Position numbers and translations under genes: made by a program. The notes beneath the pieces were generated by a model, which saw nothing but the letters and a program-made list of their open reading frames with translations, searched no databases and was not told the DNA's origin. DNA of 64,000 nt from Paragordius varius (lineage: Eukaryota > Nematomorpha), in assembly GCA_964247055.1 (NCBI GenBank), contig OZ176056.1:5456001-5520000 (forward strand), in the 5' to 3' direction. The stretch's first letter is position 1; each line of letters opens with the position of its first letter. Of this stretch, positions 1-12,800 are shown piece after piece.

Positions 1-318
1 TCTAAATTAGATAAATAATATTTACATAAAAATTTTGAAATAAATGCAAAAAACTCTAAAATATACATATAAATATATATGTATATTTCCTGAACAAAAT
101 GAAATAGTGAGATAAAATTAATGTTATAAATTTATAAATCAAACTATTTCCAAATTTAATCATAGATAAATTACAATAATAAAATTGGTGTTAATGCAAA
201 AATGGTGCTTGAAATTTAATTTTTTAGAAGATAAATATACATATTAAATAAACATTACTAGTTATTATTTACAAATACCGTTAAAAACAAAACATATATT
301 CTCTTGAAATGAACATAC

Positions 319-339
319 CATTAGCATCATCATCATTTT
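319..339 (-). CDS. Microexon type E (7 aa), class 1-1
   Basis: A 21-nt exon lies between a pyrimidine-rich acceptor (minus strand cttttttag) and a GTATGT donor. With the G left over from the previous exon it reads E-N-D-D-D-A-N and ends on the first base (G) of the next codon, so it has the same phase as every other exon of this gene. It would add a short acidic linker after an A exon. It is the last recognisable exon before the left window edge. Its size makes it uncertain, but two relatives in the second duplication copy (21,497 and 21,826) support it. Confidence 0.45.
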
Positions 340-1167
340 CTAAAAAGACAAAAAATATTTATCAACAATCAATATAAGTAACTCATTCAAAAAATCAACA
401 ATTGATGTCAATACTTAGGAAAATTATCCTGAACAAAATAAAATAGCGCTCTTTTAAATGAACTCCAAATTAATTACAATAATAAAATTGGTGTTAATGC
501 AAAAATATGTTTGAAATTTAATAAGATATTAGTTATTAAATGACAGATAGCATATACAAATCTATACAAATGACGTTTAAATATGAGCAATATTTAATAC
601 TTGAGAAATATTAATTTCCAAAAAATTGGTTTTGTTCAAAAAATGCAATTTTACTAATTTTCGTATCGTTGGATATATATATAAATTATCTTTCAGAAAA
701 AAAATTTGTGGATGAAAATAAACATATAAAAGTGATTTTAAGCATTCATATAATTTTTAGTTTCCAGTTTAAGTTTCATCAAGGTAGCGCTTACTTTATT
801 CAAATTATTTTAATAGCCCAGACTATAATTGATATTTCAAAAGAACTACTGAATGAAATTGCCCTAATTTAAATTTATGCTTCAATATGAATTATAAAAA
901 TAGGCCGAATTTTTTAAAATTTTGTTTTGAAAAAATCTATATTAAACTATTTTGACACCATTTTTATTTTACCAAATTGCAAAATATCGTATTTATTTAA
1001 TTTTTAATCTAATTTAAGTAATTTTTTGATTTATAACACAAACATTGTCAGAAAAAATAGCTAATTACATTATTGTTATATTTAGCTAATAAACACATGT
1101 CATGTTTTATTTAGACCTACATGAGTGGACTTATCAAGTATATAATTTATGATAAATAAATTCTTAA

Positions 1168-1276
1168 AGTAATGGAATATCAACGACCAATCCGTACAAA
1201 TCCCTGTAACATGTTTCTACACAAATTAATATTTTTACTGGGATGTGTACGAATATTTGGTTGATTTTCCACTATC
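1168..1276. mobile_element. Short palindromic MITE, full copy
   Basis: About 109 bp with imperfect terminal inverted repeats. It opens with AATGGAATATCAACGACCAA plus a TCCGTACAAATCCC block, and closes with the reverse complement of these (GTGTACGAATATTTGGTTGA then TTTTCCACT). It is non-coding. Relatives lie at 13,580, 16,521, 22,497 and 32,794, and truncated ones at 2,337, 23,674 and 41,863. I cannot assign a superfamily or a clear target duplication. Confidence 0.6.
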
Positions 1277-1532
1277 CTATATTGCATAAATTTTATACTT
1301 TGATCTCCCACTTATGTAAGATCTCAAAATAAAACAGAAATTTTTTATACGCTCGCTGAATATCCTTAATTTTTACTTTTTGCCCTATTTCTATTATTTC
1401 ATTTAGGTCGCAAACAAATAATAGTTTTTACGGCAAATGAATAAGCTGTCATAATCTATAACAAAAAAAAATTTTTTTGTTAACAATTACAAAGATATCT
1501 AAAATATAAAATGTCTATAATTGTCATTATAC

Positions 1533-1571
1533 CCATTCCATTTCCTGCTGGAGTTGTTACTTTGGATGGCA
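1533..1571 (-). CDS. Linker exon type A, class 1-1
   Basis: A 39-nt exon sits between acceptor tttttataaaaacag and donor GTATAAT. It reads V-P-S-K-V-T-T-P-A-G-N-G-M and ends on a single G. It lies about 390 bp downstream, in transcription order, of the FN3-like exon at 1960-2196. The FN3-then-A order recurs at four of the five FN3 exons in the window. The Thr/Pro/Gly content suits a flexible spacer between extracellular domains. Confidence 0.7.
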
Positions 1572-1959
1572 CTGTTTTTATAAAAATGTATTTGTGAATT
1601 TATTATAAAATATATAAACTTCGCATAAATTTTTAAGAATTTGTTATTAATCATAACATACCATATTACAATTTTTAAATTCATAATATACTAGAACTAA
1701 AAATGGAGAATGTTGTGTGTATAGTTTTAAGTTTAGAAACAAGAGAAGTATTAAGACCATTTTACATAAAATAAAAATATTTATAAAATTTAGAATCTAT
1801 TATGCATTATAAAGCAACCTATCTTGATATATTAAAATATAAATAAATTATCAGTAAAATCAATTATAGTGTTGAAAATTGTGTTTATCATTTTTATATT
1901 TGTTTTTTATCATTTTATGAGTATTTTTCCTTTTAATTTAATTTAAATAAAAAAATCAC

Positions 1960-2196
1960 CTGTGATTTCAACTTCACCGCGATACAGAATTTCAGATTGT
2001 GAAGAGACAATTATGGTTTTATTGGTGAGTGAATTCATATCGGTATTTATAGTAACACTAGTCGCATTCAGATTGGTATACAAATATTTTCCTTCGCTGC
2101 TTACATTATACGATGATATCCCATCTTTCGATTCCCAATCCAATTTGATAGATGAGTCATCAATTCTGGTCCAGTTTATTTGGATAATTTCAAATT
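1960..2196 (-). CDS. Fibronectin-III-like domain exon, type I (copy 1)
   Basis: A 237-nt open exon encodes one 79-residue beta-sandwich-like module. The acceptor is ctgtctag and the donor is GTGATTTT. It starts in phase 1 (first residue Glu from G|AA) and ends on the G of the next codon. Visible FN3-like landmarks are W9 in an N-W-T sequon, L-D-W at 19-21, Y30 in Y-N-V-S, Y40 in L-Y-T-N-L, a T-S-V-T-I strand at 46-50, and T-I-I-V-S-S near 61-66. Four N-glycosylation sequons (N8, N31, N44, N59) suggest an extracellular or secreted protein. The module is shorter than a typical ~90-residue FN3 domain and has no cysteines. The family assignment rests on this pattern only. The exon has no stops, whereas the surrounding intron is full of them. 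Confidence 0.75.
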
Positions 2197-5100
2197 CTAG
2201 ACAGATTCATACTATGCTTATATATCAAAATTTTCAATTTTTTTGTCATCTGGTTTATGAGTGTTATACTGTTTTATTTTGAAATCTTACATGAAAGGAA
2301 TTATGTAGTATATAATTTTTGCAAAATAGCATTTAAAAGTAGTGCAATATTAACCATCAATCCGTGCAAATCCCAACAAAAATATTAATTTGTTTTAAAA
2401 AAGACATTCCATTTTCCATAGAGACTCAAATATTTTTTATATTAAAGCCCTATTCTGGTCAAATCTATATAATTATAACACGAACACGATATGAATAAAT
2501 ACATTTTTTTAAATCATATATCATTCGAGAGCTAAAACCTTCTGGATAATAAATACAAATAAATATTCGTTTTAGGAAATAAAAAAACTCAAAAGCTAGG
2601 ATTATCACGTAAAAGCTATCTGTAGGAATTATATTCATATAAACTTTATAGGGAAAAATATTTATTATATGGCGTTTAAAATTGAAACAAGCCTAAAATA
2701 TTATCAATATTTGGACAAAATCGGATGTAGCGTATAATTATATTATTATTTCTGTATAACTCAAAAAAACACGACCATATTAATTTAATTTATCCAAAAT
2801 TAAAAATTTTCGTGCGATTTCAGCTTTTGAACAGGGCTTTTAGGTATAAATTCTCTCTAAATAAATAATTGAATTAAAATTTCTGCTTGAATCGTATAGA
2901 AATCGTTTGCATGATAATTATATCAAAGCTTTGGTACAAAATATATGATAAATCCCTTTCGGAGCAAAAATTTTTTTATTTTATATGGGCATTAATCTTT
3001 TAAACACAATATATTGGATGTTTTATCCATATAGTATATATAAAAATTAAAATAAACAATTCAAATATGACGCTAAGTGCGTTTTGGTTTTTATAATAAG
3101 ACTTATAAACATATCTGAGAGGTTTGGATTTTTAATGATGAATAAAATTAAGTTGACGCGTTTTCACTAATATTTTTGATTTTATTTAAAATAACTTTTT
3201 CAGTATTTGAATCGTATCTTTATTCCCTAAAGCTTTTAGCTATCAAATAATATATAGTTGACAAACATATATTTAGAGCCCATTACTACCGCAGAGTGTT
3301 AACATTTTCGCTTTTTAATATTAGTCGATATCAATTCTCTTTGTTACATATGCCTCTCAAATTAACCAGAAATTTATACTCTCATGCTGTTATAAATTAT
3401 CGTATCATTAAAGCCTTTGTTTGCCTTATTGAACTTTTAAAAAGGATTCTGGTTTGGTTAGTTATTTAACACCAAATTTTGTACATTTTTTTAGCAAAGT
3501 TGTAAATTGAGTAAATGGAATTTTAAGCCGTTCATTAATTTAATGCGCATAAACCAATATATCTCTGAATTATTCATATAATATCAGAATCTCCTACCTG
3601 TGTTGCAAATAATAAATATCTGGTAAGTAAAAATAATTTAATTGTTCTATACGAGATATATTTATAGTCTTTGCTTTTTCCACTAAGTAAAAAGCATGAG
3701 TCTAATTTAATTGATTTCTTATCATAACACTATTGTTTTCCAGATTAACGGCAATCGATATATTGTTGTATGTTAAATTATATTTTAATTTATCTTGGTT
3801 CCATTTCAATGTTATGGATTCGTCATCATTAATAGTATAATTACATGTTGTGTCAATTAACCATTGTTAATAAAAAAATGATATTGTTAGAATTTTTTAA
3901 AAAATAACAAATAATATTGGTAGAAGAGCTTCATGTAATATCAAAAATTTAATTTCAATAATTTAATCTTCTATAAAGGGCACTTTATTTCAAGCAGCTG
4001 TTTTTGGGTGCATTTTAATATTATGGAAATTATTTAATAATATTCCATAATTTAAATTGGCTTGAATATCTTTGCATTTATAATTTGGGGTTAAAAGAAA
4101 ACAGATTTTTAAGATTTAATACATAATTATTTACTAGGGAAAAATTCGAGTCCCCATCATTAATAAATGATTTAAAATTTTCTTAGAATAATGTAATTTT
4201 GTTAGAAAGTATCAAATTAATTTTATTTCCTAAGTTGTTTAATACAATTAAATAGCTCTCTATTATAGCAATGGTTTTTAAATCTGTTATTAAATAAATA
4301 TTTATAGTTTATTTGTATTCTGTGTACATAAAAAAAGAAACTGTCTTTTTCTTATTGATTTCTAGTTCAAACTGATTCAAAAAATTAGCTATCATTTATA
4401 GAGTTGTTTAAATGTTATTTTTCTCAAATTATAAAACTACCATTAATTCGGTTAAATTAGATTATAATATAATAAAATAGACGCCAGACTTTCATAAAAT
4501 TGTAAAATTAAATTATGGCCACATTTATAGATATTAAATAATGAAAGTCAAATTTGAATTATATATAATTAATTATATAATTAAATAAATTACCCTCGAA
4601 AGCTAATAAAAACCTGGATTTGTTTTTAAACTTAAGCTGATTATTCTAACATTTAATTTATATTTTATATTTACTTAGCGTGTCATAAATTAGGGACCGT
4701 TAAAAGTTTGAGGAGTTTATTTAGAATTACCTAGACTCGCGTTTAAATAAAATTACAAAAACGGTATTAAGCATAATTTCCAATATTTAGCTAAATATCT
4801 AATGGCCCCAAACTAACAATTTGGTAGCCATAAAGAAGTTATTAATTACACACATCAAAAGCTTAGAATGATAGTTTATCTCAGACCGCAGAAATACTAT
4901 GGATTGGACATAAACTATGTCTGGATGTCGTATGATGGATAAATTGGCTGGTACTATTTTTGTAAAGTTTATTTACTTTTTTAACAAAACACCGAATTCT
5001 GCATGTTAAAATTTAATAAGAAAATAATTAAAAACATAAAAAATTTTAAAAAACTAATTTGTATAAAATCCTTTTACGATAAAATTATGCGCCATCAAAA

Positions 5101-5330
5101 TCAAATAATATGTTTATATGGCGAACTATTTAAAAAAACTCTAATATTAGCTAACTATGTGTTTTTTAATTCAATATATACTAACAATGTGTGCCTCAAC
5201 ATATATCAAATCATAAATAATAAAAATTCTATAATCTCTGCACTTTAATTATTGATGATTTTAGTTCGAATATTTTTTTCAAAGAATATTTACAAGATCT
5301 TGGCAAATAAATCAATTAAAAAATAAATAC
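2197..5330 (-). other. Intron between C exon (5331) and FN3-like exon (1960)
   Basis: AT-rich non-coding sequence. It contains a truncated MITE at 2337-2412 and a decayed FN3-like exon at about 3719-3857. It also has a 22-nt segment at 3598-3619 flanked by good minus-strand splice signals; that length would break the 1-1 phase rule, so I do not call it an exon. The stretch recurs at 23,534-26,649 and, more diverged and interrupted by the palindromic element, at 41,813-44,505. Confidence 0.5.
3719..3857 (-). pseudogene. Decayed FN3-like exon
   Basis: The minus strand keeps a reading frame resembling the FN3-like exons: N-Y-T-I-N-D-D-E-S-I-T-L, then K-W-N in the place of L-D-W, then Y-N-L-T-Y-N-N and L-E-N-N-S. 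No AG acceptor lies in front of it, the poly-T tract there running straight into the reading frame, and a stop follows the last strand. It looks like an old domain exon that lost its splice sites. Equivalent remnants lie near 25,018-25,172 and, with an internal deletion, near 43,240-43,375. Confidence 0.45.
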
Positions 5331-5393
5331 CAGCCATAGTATTTGATTTTTCATTTTCTTTAGCTTCCATCCCAGATCCATTATTTGCCACTT
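5331..5393 (-). CDS. Linker exon type C, class 1-1
   Basis: A 63-nt exon with acceptor aaaatatccag and donor GTATTTAT. It reads E-V-A-N-N-G-S-G-M-E-A-K-E-N-E-K followed by S-N-T-M-A, an acidic/Lys/Asn-rich spacer. It is upstream of the FN3-like exon at 1960 in transcription order. Confidence 0.65.
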
Positions 5394-6136
5394 CTGGATA
5401 TTTTAAAATACATACTATATAATTGATATATCTAAGTTATATATTGCTAAATTGATCATAAATTAGTTTTTATAATTTAGAGACAACCCACTATATCTCT
5501 CAATCGGAAAAATATAATCTCAAAATTATGATTTTTAGCAATCGGCTATTTTTAAATAATTTGATATAATTTTTTACAAAAAATAAGTAAAGTGGTGAAC
5601 ATCAGAAGGTTAAATAATTCACATTTTTAAATTTAATAATTTGGCTACTTTTGTTAAAAAAGCTTTCATATAATATATAAAATAAAGTGTAATAATCCAT
5701 CAGATTGAAATAATTAAATTAAATTTAATTTTTTGAATATAATCGGACTTTCATCAAAATTTAATTATTTAAAGAATTTAAAAATCATTACTTGGCCTCA
5801 TCGGAGTTTAATAATATGTTTGCAAAATTATTTCTACATAAAAAGATAGTCACCTAACAAGCAAACTTTACAATTGGGGGTTTATAATTATCAATCCATT
5901 TAAAGAGAATCTTATGTTATTTGTTTTTTAAGCGGTGACTTTTAAGTTCATGCCATCTATGTTTACTATAAAATAATTTTTGAATTTGGGCACCACTGCC
6001 CTTATTTTGGTGTTATGTTACATTTGAGAATAAGACCATAAATATGATAATATAAATTTATTAGATAATGTTACTCAAAATATTTAATCATTGATATAAG
6101 AAAAATAACTTTTATTTATTAGAAAAAAAAATATAC

Positions 6137-6175
6137 CAATTGTATTTGTATTATTAGCAGGATTGTCCATGTTTT
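6137..6175 (-). CDS. Linker exon type B, shortened, class 1-1
   Basis: A 39-nt candidate exon reads E-N-M-D-N-P-A-N-N-T-N-T-I and has donor GTATATTT. The acceptor available here (caaag) lies inside what is coding sequence in the sister exon at 27,462-27,509. The normal acceptor appears to have been lost by small changes, so this copy uses a weaker AG or is dying. Confidence 0.45.
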
Positions 6176-6326
6176 CTTTGTTAAATATTATTTAGAGTAA
6201 AATATTTAATATTTTACATTGTTATATTAATACTAAAACATCATTAGTAAAATGCAAGGTGTAATATTTATCTGAATATATTGCAAAAAGGGTTGTGCAG
6301 TTAAAATATGCCCTTATAGCCTCACA

Positions 6327-6918
6327 CAGTGGCGGAACTATAATTGTGAGCCGCCCCGCAAGCTTTAAATACTGGCAACCTTTCCCCCCAAAAAATCGTA
6401 TGAAGTTATCTTTTGATCTGGCGCCTCACTTAGATTCCTAAACATATATTTAAACCTATCCTACTATGAAGATAAAATTCCTAATTCAAAAGACAGCTTG
6501 TTAAGTGAAGCTTTCTCTATTTTTGGCATCACATATTCGTTGATATAAACACATTGTCAACATATGCGTAGAATACGGGCCCATCTAGGAATAGCAGCGG
6601 GGAAACTGCTTAAATATAAATTAATTGCTAAAAGTTATTTTTACGGAATTCGGATAAATAAATTTTGACATTTGTTTAGTCAGAATAAATTATTTTAATA
6701 TGGTTTTTTGATATTATAATAACGGGGCATCGAACCGGTCCTAAAAAAGTAGAATTAGAACCGGGCTTTAATTTCAAAATGAATCGCTTCCTAAAACAGC
6801 AACAGGTTCCAATACGACTCATAAATATGAAATAATGTATTGATTAAATGGAACATTAATGTGCGGACCGCCAAGTTTTTAAATTTTGAGAATGGCCCTC
6901 TTAAATTGCCGAGCATTG
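6327..6918. mobile_element. hAT-like non-autonomous sequence(s) with CAGTG/CATTG ends
   Basis: The left end reads CAGTGGCGGAACTAT followed by a CCGCCCCGCAAGC block. The right end (GCGGACCGCCAAG...GAGCATTG; GATCACTG in the sister copy) is the reverse complement of a hAT-type CAGTGATC end followed by a GCGGTCCGC block. A GAACCGG-containing segment lies between. The flanks show no matching 8-bp duplication, so this may be two hAT fragments joined rather than one element. No transposase is visible. The sister copy is at 27,656-28,259. Confidence 0.45.
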
Positions 6919-7912
6919 TTTTGTTACTCCTTATCAAAATTACGAAATCGGTAATATTGTTTTAAAGAAGCAATATTATTTGATTGCGTTAAAGCTATAG
7001 AAATGGTTAGGGAACCTTATGGTGATGGGCCGCGTAGCCCCTTAAAGCACTACCTCTTTAAATCAAAAAATATCTTTTTAAATAATTACTTTTGCCATTA
7101 TGTAATATAAAATCTACCAATTGAAGTGTTACGGTCAGGCTGTCGACTCGATTCACTCTTTTTTTCTTTTGCCACTAAAGTTATTATGAAAAATAAAGTC
7201 TTAAATTTATATAATTATATTATTAATTATATCATTATAAGATTTCAATTTTTCTGTAGGATATCTGATAAAAAAATTGAAATTTTTGCATTATGTAAAT
7301 TATCTCAGTAAGCCTAGTGATATGTTCAGGCTACCACTGGATTCACTGTATTTTCTTTTGACACGAAAGATATTATTTTAAATGAATAAATTTATATAAT
7401 TATAATTATAAAATATATCAATATGAGGTTTCAATTTTCCTGTAGGATAACCCTAGCCTCTAAGTATGCAATTAAGCTATTACGCATGATTCAGATAAAT
7501 AGGCTGTTAAATATTCTTGAATTTTTTGAACAAAACACCGAATTCGGATGTTAAAATTGAAGAAGAAAATAATTATAGACATATCATAATAAGTAGTTAC
7601 AACAAAACCAATTTGTTTAATAATCTTTTTATGTTAAAATTAATATAAAATAGCCTACTAAAATTATTTCGATATAGTGCCATACCGCTAATGATAACAT
7701 TATTGCAATCAATAATTATTACTAAACTTAGAATGTGCTTTTAAATATACTAACAAAATGTAGTGCCTCACCATATATCAAATCATAAATAGTTAAAATT
7801 CTATGAGCTTTAAGACACTATAACTATTGATGATTTTAGTTACAATCCTTTTTTTTTCAAAGAAAATTTGTATCAAAGATCTTGGCAAAAAATTAATTGA
7901 AAAAATAAAAAC

Positions 7913-7972
7913 CAGAGATATTGCTAGGTTTTACACTCTCTCTAGATTTCATATCAGATCCAGCATTTGTTT
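7913..7972 (-). CDS. Linker exon type C, class 1-1
   Basis: A 60-nt exon with acceptor aaatcttaag and donor GTTTTTAT. It reads E-T-N-A-G-S-D-M-K-S-R-E-S-V-K-P then S-N-I-S. One of a run of alternating C and B exons between 5 and 16 kb. Confidence 0.65.
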
Positions 7973-9186
7973 CTTAAGATTTTAAAATACATAATATTAA
8001 TTATTATTCAATCAAATTAAATGCTAAATCGGTCATAAATGTATCATAATTTTCATTCAACTCACTAATTCTAAAATTTATCATAAACAGGTTAGTTACA
8101 CATTTAAACTAACAATCAAACTTTACAGTTGGGATTTATTATAAAACGTTAAATATTCAATCAAAGATATCAATATATAGAGCCTTATATTTTATTTGTT
8201 TTATAAGCGACTTTCACGGTCATGTCATCTAAGTTATTGTAAAATTAATTTTTTGGATTTGGGTATTGCCCTTGCTGATATTACATCATATTTTTCTAAA
8301 ATTGCTTATATATTAATTATTCTAAAAGAAAAATACGATTTTTTGATCGTTATTATCTGATAATATCATAATAATTTAATATCTCAAGTTTTATCATTTT
8401 ATTTTTAATTATGGTTATTTTTCATTTTTTGCCTAATTTTGATTTTCTATCAATATTTGAAAAACTAAGTCGTTTATATAAAAATTTTCTGGCAAAAAAT
8501 TCGCTGGTTAGAACTTCATGAAAAAAAATAGATATAAAAATTGACCTTCTTTTTTACACACAGTGAAATAGTTGTTAACTAATTTATATCTATAAATATA
8601 TTTAAAGATTATTTAATAATATGCCGTAAATTGGCTTTTCGATTAGCAATCACAAATTGGAAATAACTTTCTTTAATCTTGGGGCCCCCTATAACAATTT
8701 TCTTACATATTTTTACGAGATTGTATATCATAATTTTGTGTTTAAAATTTAAAAATTCGCATATAAAAGATTAAATTTGAGCCATGTCAAAAATTAAATT
8801 ATTTAGGCATGGGAATCATGTATTAAATATTACATTAAAATTATTTTTATTCACAAAAAAACGATTAATATATCTATAATCCAAACTTCTCAAAACTTAA
8901 TATAAAACAAATAGCCTACTAAAACTTTTTACGCTAATGATACCTATGAATTTTTTCATAAATATTATGCCATCAAAACTCAAATGTGTATTTTGGCGAA
9001 AAATATAGTAGAATGTGTTGAATTCAATATATATATTAAATAATTTTAATGGCTTAACATATCTCAAATTATAAATTTTAAAAATTGTATGACCTCTAAA
9101 CTGTAATTATGTTGATTTTAGTTGCAATCCTTTTTTAAGATAATTTGTGAGAAACAATCAAGAAAAATAATTAGATAACTATATAC

Positions 9187-9240
9187 CAGTGATATTCTTT
9201 GGTTTTACGTTTTCTTCCATTCTAGATCCATTTGTTACTT
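9187..9240 (-). CDS. Linker exon type C, short form, class 1-1
   Basis: A 54-nt exon with acceptor ttataaaatccag and donor GTATATAG. It reads E-V-T-N-G-S-R-M-E-E-N-V-K-P-K-N-I-T. It is three codons shorter than the commonest 63-nt form, and the length differences between C exons are whole codons. Confidence 0.65.
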
Positions 9241-9897
9241 CTGGATTTTATAATACATAATATATAACTAATATATCTAAGTTAAATATTGCGAAATCGG
9301 TCATAAATGTAGTTTTTATAATTTTCATACCACCATATCTCAATCGGAAAATATAGAATAACTCAAAATGATTTTTAGTAGTCGGCTATTTTTGACGAGT
9401 AAGTTAAGTGTGTGAACCATCAGATTTTTCAATATAATTCAATTTTTTAAAAATTTAATAATTTGGATACTTTTGTTGTAAAACCTTTTACATATATAAT
9501 AAATAAAGTGCAATAATTCAGATTGAAATAATTAAAAATATTATAAAAAACAATATTTTAAATCTAATTAGAATGTCATAAAATTATTTTTCAATTTGCT
9601 ATGCATCGGACTCTAAAAATATATTTGCAAATATATTACATAACAGGTTAGTTACTCATTTTATCTAATAACCAAAATTTACATTTGGGGGTTAAAAATA
9701 ATCAATTCTTCTAAATTATTTGTTTTATAAACGGTTTTTACGTTATTGTTGTCTAAGTTAACTATAAAATTAATTTTTTCAGAATAATATCAGCATAAAT
9801 ATGATAATATATAAATAAAAAAATAATCATATTCAAAATTATATTAAAACATTGATATACGAAATATAACTTTTAGCTATTATATGAAAAAATATAC

Positions 9898-9948
9898 CAA
9901 TTGGATTATTATTTTTAGCGGGCACAATGTCCATATTTCCTTTGGAAT
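9898..9948 (-). CDS. Linker exon type B, short form, class 1-1
   Basis: A 51-nt exon with acceptor aatattttag and donor GTATATTT. It reads D-S-K-G-N-M-D-I-V-P-A-K-N-N-N-P-I. It lacks the central S-P-S-K-V-A-P portion of the 66-72-nt B exons, and the loss keeps the frame. Confidence 0.65.
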
Positions 9949-10189
9949 CTAAAATATTATTTAGAGTGAGGTATTTAATAATATAGTATAGATTGTTATA
10001 TTAATATAAAAACATCAGTAATAAAATGCGAGATCTAATATTTATAAGAATACATTGCAAAAAGGGTTCTGCGATCAAAAAATATACTCTTATAGGCTTA
10101 TAATCATTAAACGCTACTTGTTTTATAAATCTAAAAAAGCGTTTTTATTGATTGATAAAATATTTGTCTTTGGGAAAAATGCTATGTTT

Positions 10190-10236
10190 CGACTGTTCGG
10201 GAAAAACGTTTTATTGACTGGGAAAACGTTTCGATT
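10190..10236. repeat. Paired GGGAAAACGTTT motif
   Basis: Two close copies of a GGGAAAA(A)CGTTT motif about 25 bp apart. The same arrangement recurs at 15,910-15,955 and 32,188-32,233, with better conserved bases than the AT-rich surroundings. It could be part of an old transposon or a protein-binding site. Nothing in the sequence decides which. Confidence 0.3.
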
Positions 10237-11341
10237 GAATATAATTGTTAAACATACATCAATAACAGTATGATTACACATCTATTTCAAGACAACAACT
10301 CAATTTTATAATTATATTTGGGAGTTGACTAATCAACACTTTGTTTCAGATATTAATACAGGAGATTCGGTGTAAATTATTTTTATAGCAGATGTATTTA
10401 TCACAATTGACTTCGCGATCCGCATTTTAGGATCAAAAATCCGAAGGGTCACATTATCGAAATTGAGCACAAACATTTTATTTAATTTTTAACATGACTG
10501 TAAAAACTAATATTTATTTACATAATGTTGTTAATTTTTGCCAAAATTATCGAAATAGGAAAATTTGTTTTGGAAACAAAATTTTTTGATCCCAAATCTA
10601 TATAAATGGTTAGAGACCGGAGGATGATAGGCTGTTTAACACCCTGTGTAGTGTACTACCTTAATTGTGATACCATGTATTAAAATAATATCCACATAAA
10701 CGTGAAAATAAATTTAAGAAATAACTTTTATATAAAATATTTTTACTATAAAATATATTAATGAACCACTAATAAAAGAACTTTTGCCATTTGTAATATA
10801 TAATCTACCAGTTGTAGTGTTATGGGCTTCAAACTCACCATTGGTTTCATTCTTATTTTGTTTTGACCCTATAGTTATTATTTTAATTAAAGTTTTAAAA
10901 TATAATTATATTCATAAAAGGTTCATTTTTTCTGCAGAATACCCTCTGCCTCCAAGTATGCAATTACAATTACTCATGATCGAGATAAATTGGCCGTTAA
11001 TATTTTTGTAAAGTTTATATACTTTTTTAACAAAACACCGAATTCAGCATGATAAAATTTTATAAGAAAATAATTAAAAACATAAAATTTTTTAAAAAAC
11101 TATTTTGTATAAATAACCTTTTTACGATAAAATTATGCGCCATCAATAATCAAATAATATGTATTAAGGAGAAAAACTCTTTAAAAAAACTCTCAAGTAT
11201 TAGTTAACTTAGAATGTGTTTTTAAGTTCAATATATACTAACAAAATATATCTGCACTATACTTATTGATTTTAGTTAGAATACTTTTTTTCAATACAAA
11301 ATTTGTTGAGAATCTTGGAAATCAATTAAAAATATAAATAT

Positions 11342-11401
11342 GAGATATATTATTTGGTTTTCCACTTTCTTTAGATTCCATATCAGCTCCATCGATTGTT
11401 T
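11342..11401 (-). pseudogene. Type C linker exon with lost donor
   Basis: The coding part is still open (E-T-I-D-G-A-D-M-E-S-K-E-S-G-K-P then N-N-I-S) and the acceptor (tttaaaag) is present. Where sisters have G|GTATAT this copy has C|ATATTT, so the donor is gone and the exon should be skipped. This is direct evidence for exon loss within the array. Confidence 0.55.
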
Positions 11402-11946
11402 CTTTTAAAGATTTTAAAATACATAATATATAATTAATATTAAACTATATTGCTAAATCGGTCATCAATGTAGTTTTTAAATATTTCATACAATTCACTG
11501 GATCTCTCAATTAGAAATTATTGAAAAACTCAAAATGGTTTTCTGCTATTTTTGAAGGATAATTTCGTTTAAGCTTTTACAGCATCTAACTTAAATGAAT
11601 TAGTTTGTATAAATATCCATTTACGATAAAATTAATATAAAATAGACTACTAAATTTTTTCAATATAGTACCACACCGCTAATGATTCATAAGAAGTTTG
11701 ACATTGCCATAAATAATCAAATATGTATTCTGGCGAATAACTCCTTAAAAAACTTTAAAATATTAGTAAACTTAGGATCTGTTGAATTCAATGTATATTA
11801 AATAAATTTAGTGCCTCAACATATCTCAAATCATAATAGTGAGCTCTAGATCACTGTAATTACGAATAATTTTAGTTGCTATCCGTTTTTTGAAGAAATT
11901 TTGTTAAAAGATCTTGTCAAAAAAATTAAATAAAAAAACTATATAC

Positions 11947-12009
11947 CAGAAGACATGGTACTTGATTTTCCACTTTCATTAGATTTCATCTCAGCTCCAT
12001 TAGTTACTT
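11947..12009 (-). CDS. Linker exon type C, class 1-1
   Basis: A 63-nt exon with acceptor tagaatctccag and donor GTATATAG. It reads E-V-T-N-G-A-E-M-K-S-N-E-S-G-K-S then S-T-M-S-S. It lies only about 550 bp from the dead C exon at 11,342, so the two are probably tandem duplicates. Confidence 0.65.
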
Positions 12010-12800
12010 CTGGAGATTCTAAAATAAATAATATATGATTAATATTCATAAATTAAATTATATTGCTAAATCGGTTATAAAGTAGTTTTTATTATATTCA
12101 TACAATTCACTAGATCTCTCAATCGGAAAATATAGGATGACTAAAAATGATGATTTTATTAGTCGGCTCTGTTTGAAAAATAATTTTTTAGCTTTTACAG
12201 CAAGTAAAGTAAAGTGTGTGAACAATCAGATTTTTTTGAAATAATTCATATTTTCATAAATTTAATAATTTGGATACTAAAAAGCTTTCATATAATAAAA
12301 GTAAAATGTAATAATCCATCAGATAAAAATAATTAAAAATTATATATAAAATTTAATACTTCGAAAATAATTAGACTTTTATCAAAATATTTGAAGTAAA
12401 ATTTAAAAGTCATTTTCAAATTGGTTTGCTTTGAAGTCTAAATGTATATTTGCAAAATTTATTTTACATAACAGATTAGAAATTAGATACAAATTTGACC
12501 TAACAACCAAAATTTACAATTGGGGGTTTAAAATAATTAATCCTTATGAAAATGTACAAGATATCAATATAGAGAGCTTAAGCGCTGACTTTTACGTTCA
12601 TGTCATATAAGTTTACTGTTTAATTATTTTTTTGGATTTGAGCACTGTCCTTATTACGGTATAATGTTGCGATATAGAATAATATTACCATAATTATGAT
12701 AATAAATAAATAAAAAATAATTAGCAATTGTAACTCTAAATTATAATTTCCCATTGATATTAGCATTATAACATTTTGCTATTATAGTAAAAAAATATAC

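Noticed and set aside
3598-3619. 22-nt segment with strong splice signals on the minus strand (cttaccag and GTAGGAG)
   Set aside because: Its length would shift the reading frame, unlike every other exon, and the third copy near 43,140 contains a stop. It may be a chance or decoy site.
5003-5248. 81-aa Lys/Ile/Asn-rich frame, repeated at 26,322-26,567
   Set aside because: It is conserved only because the whole region is duplicated. More diverged relatives near 7,540 and 11,040 lose the frame, and the composition is that of AT-rich intron.
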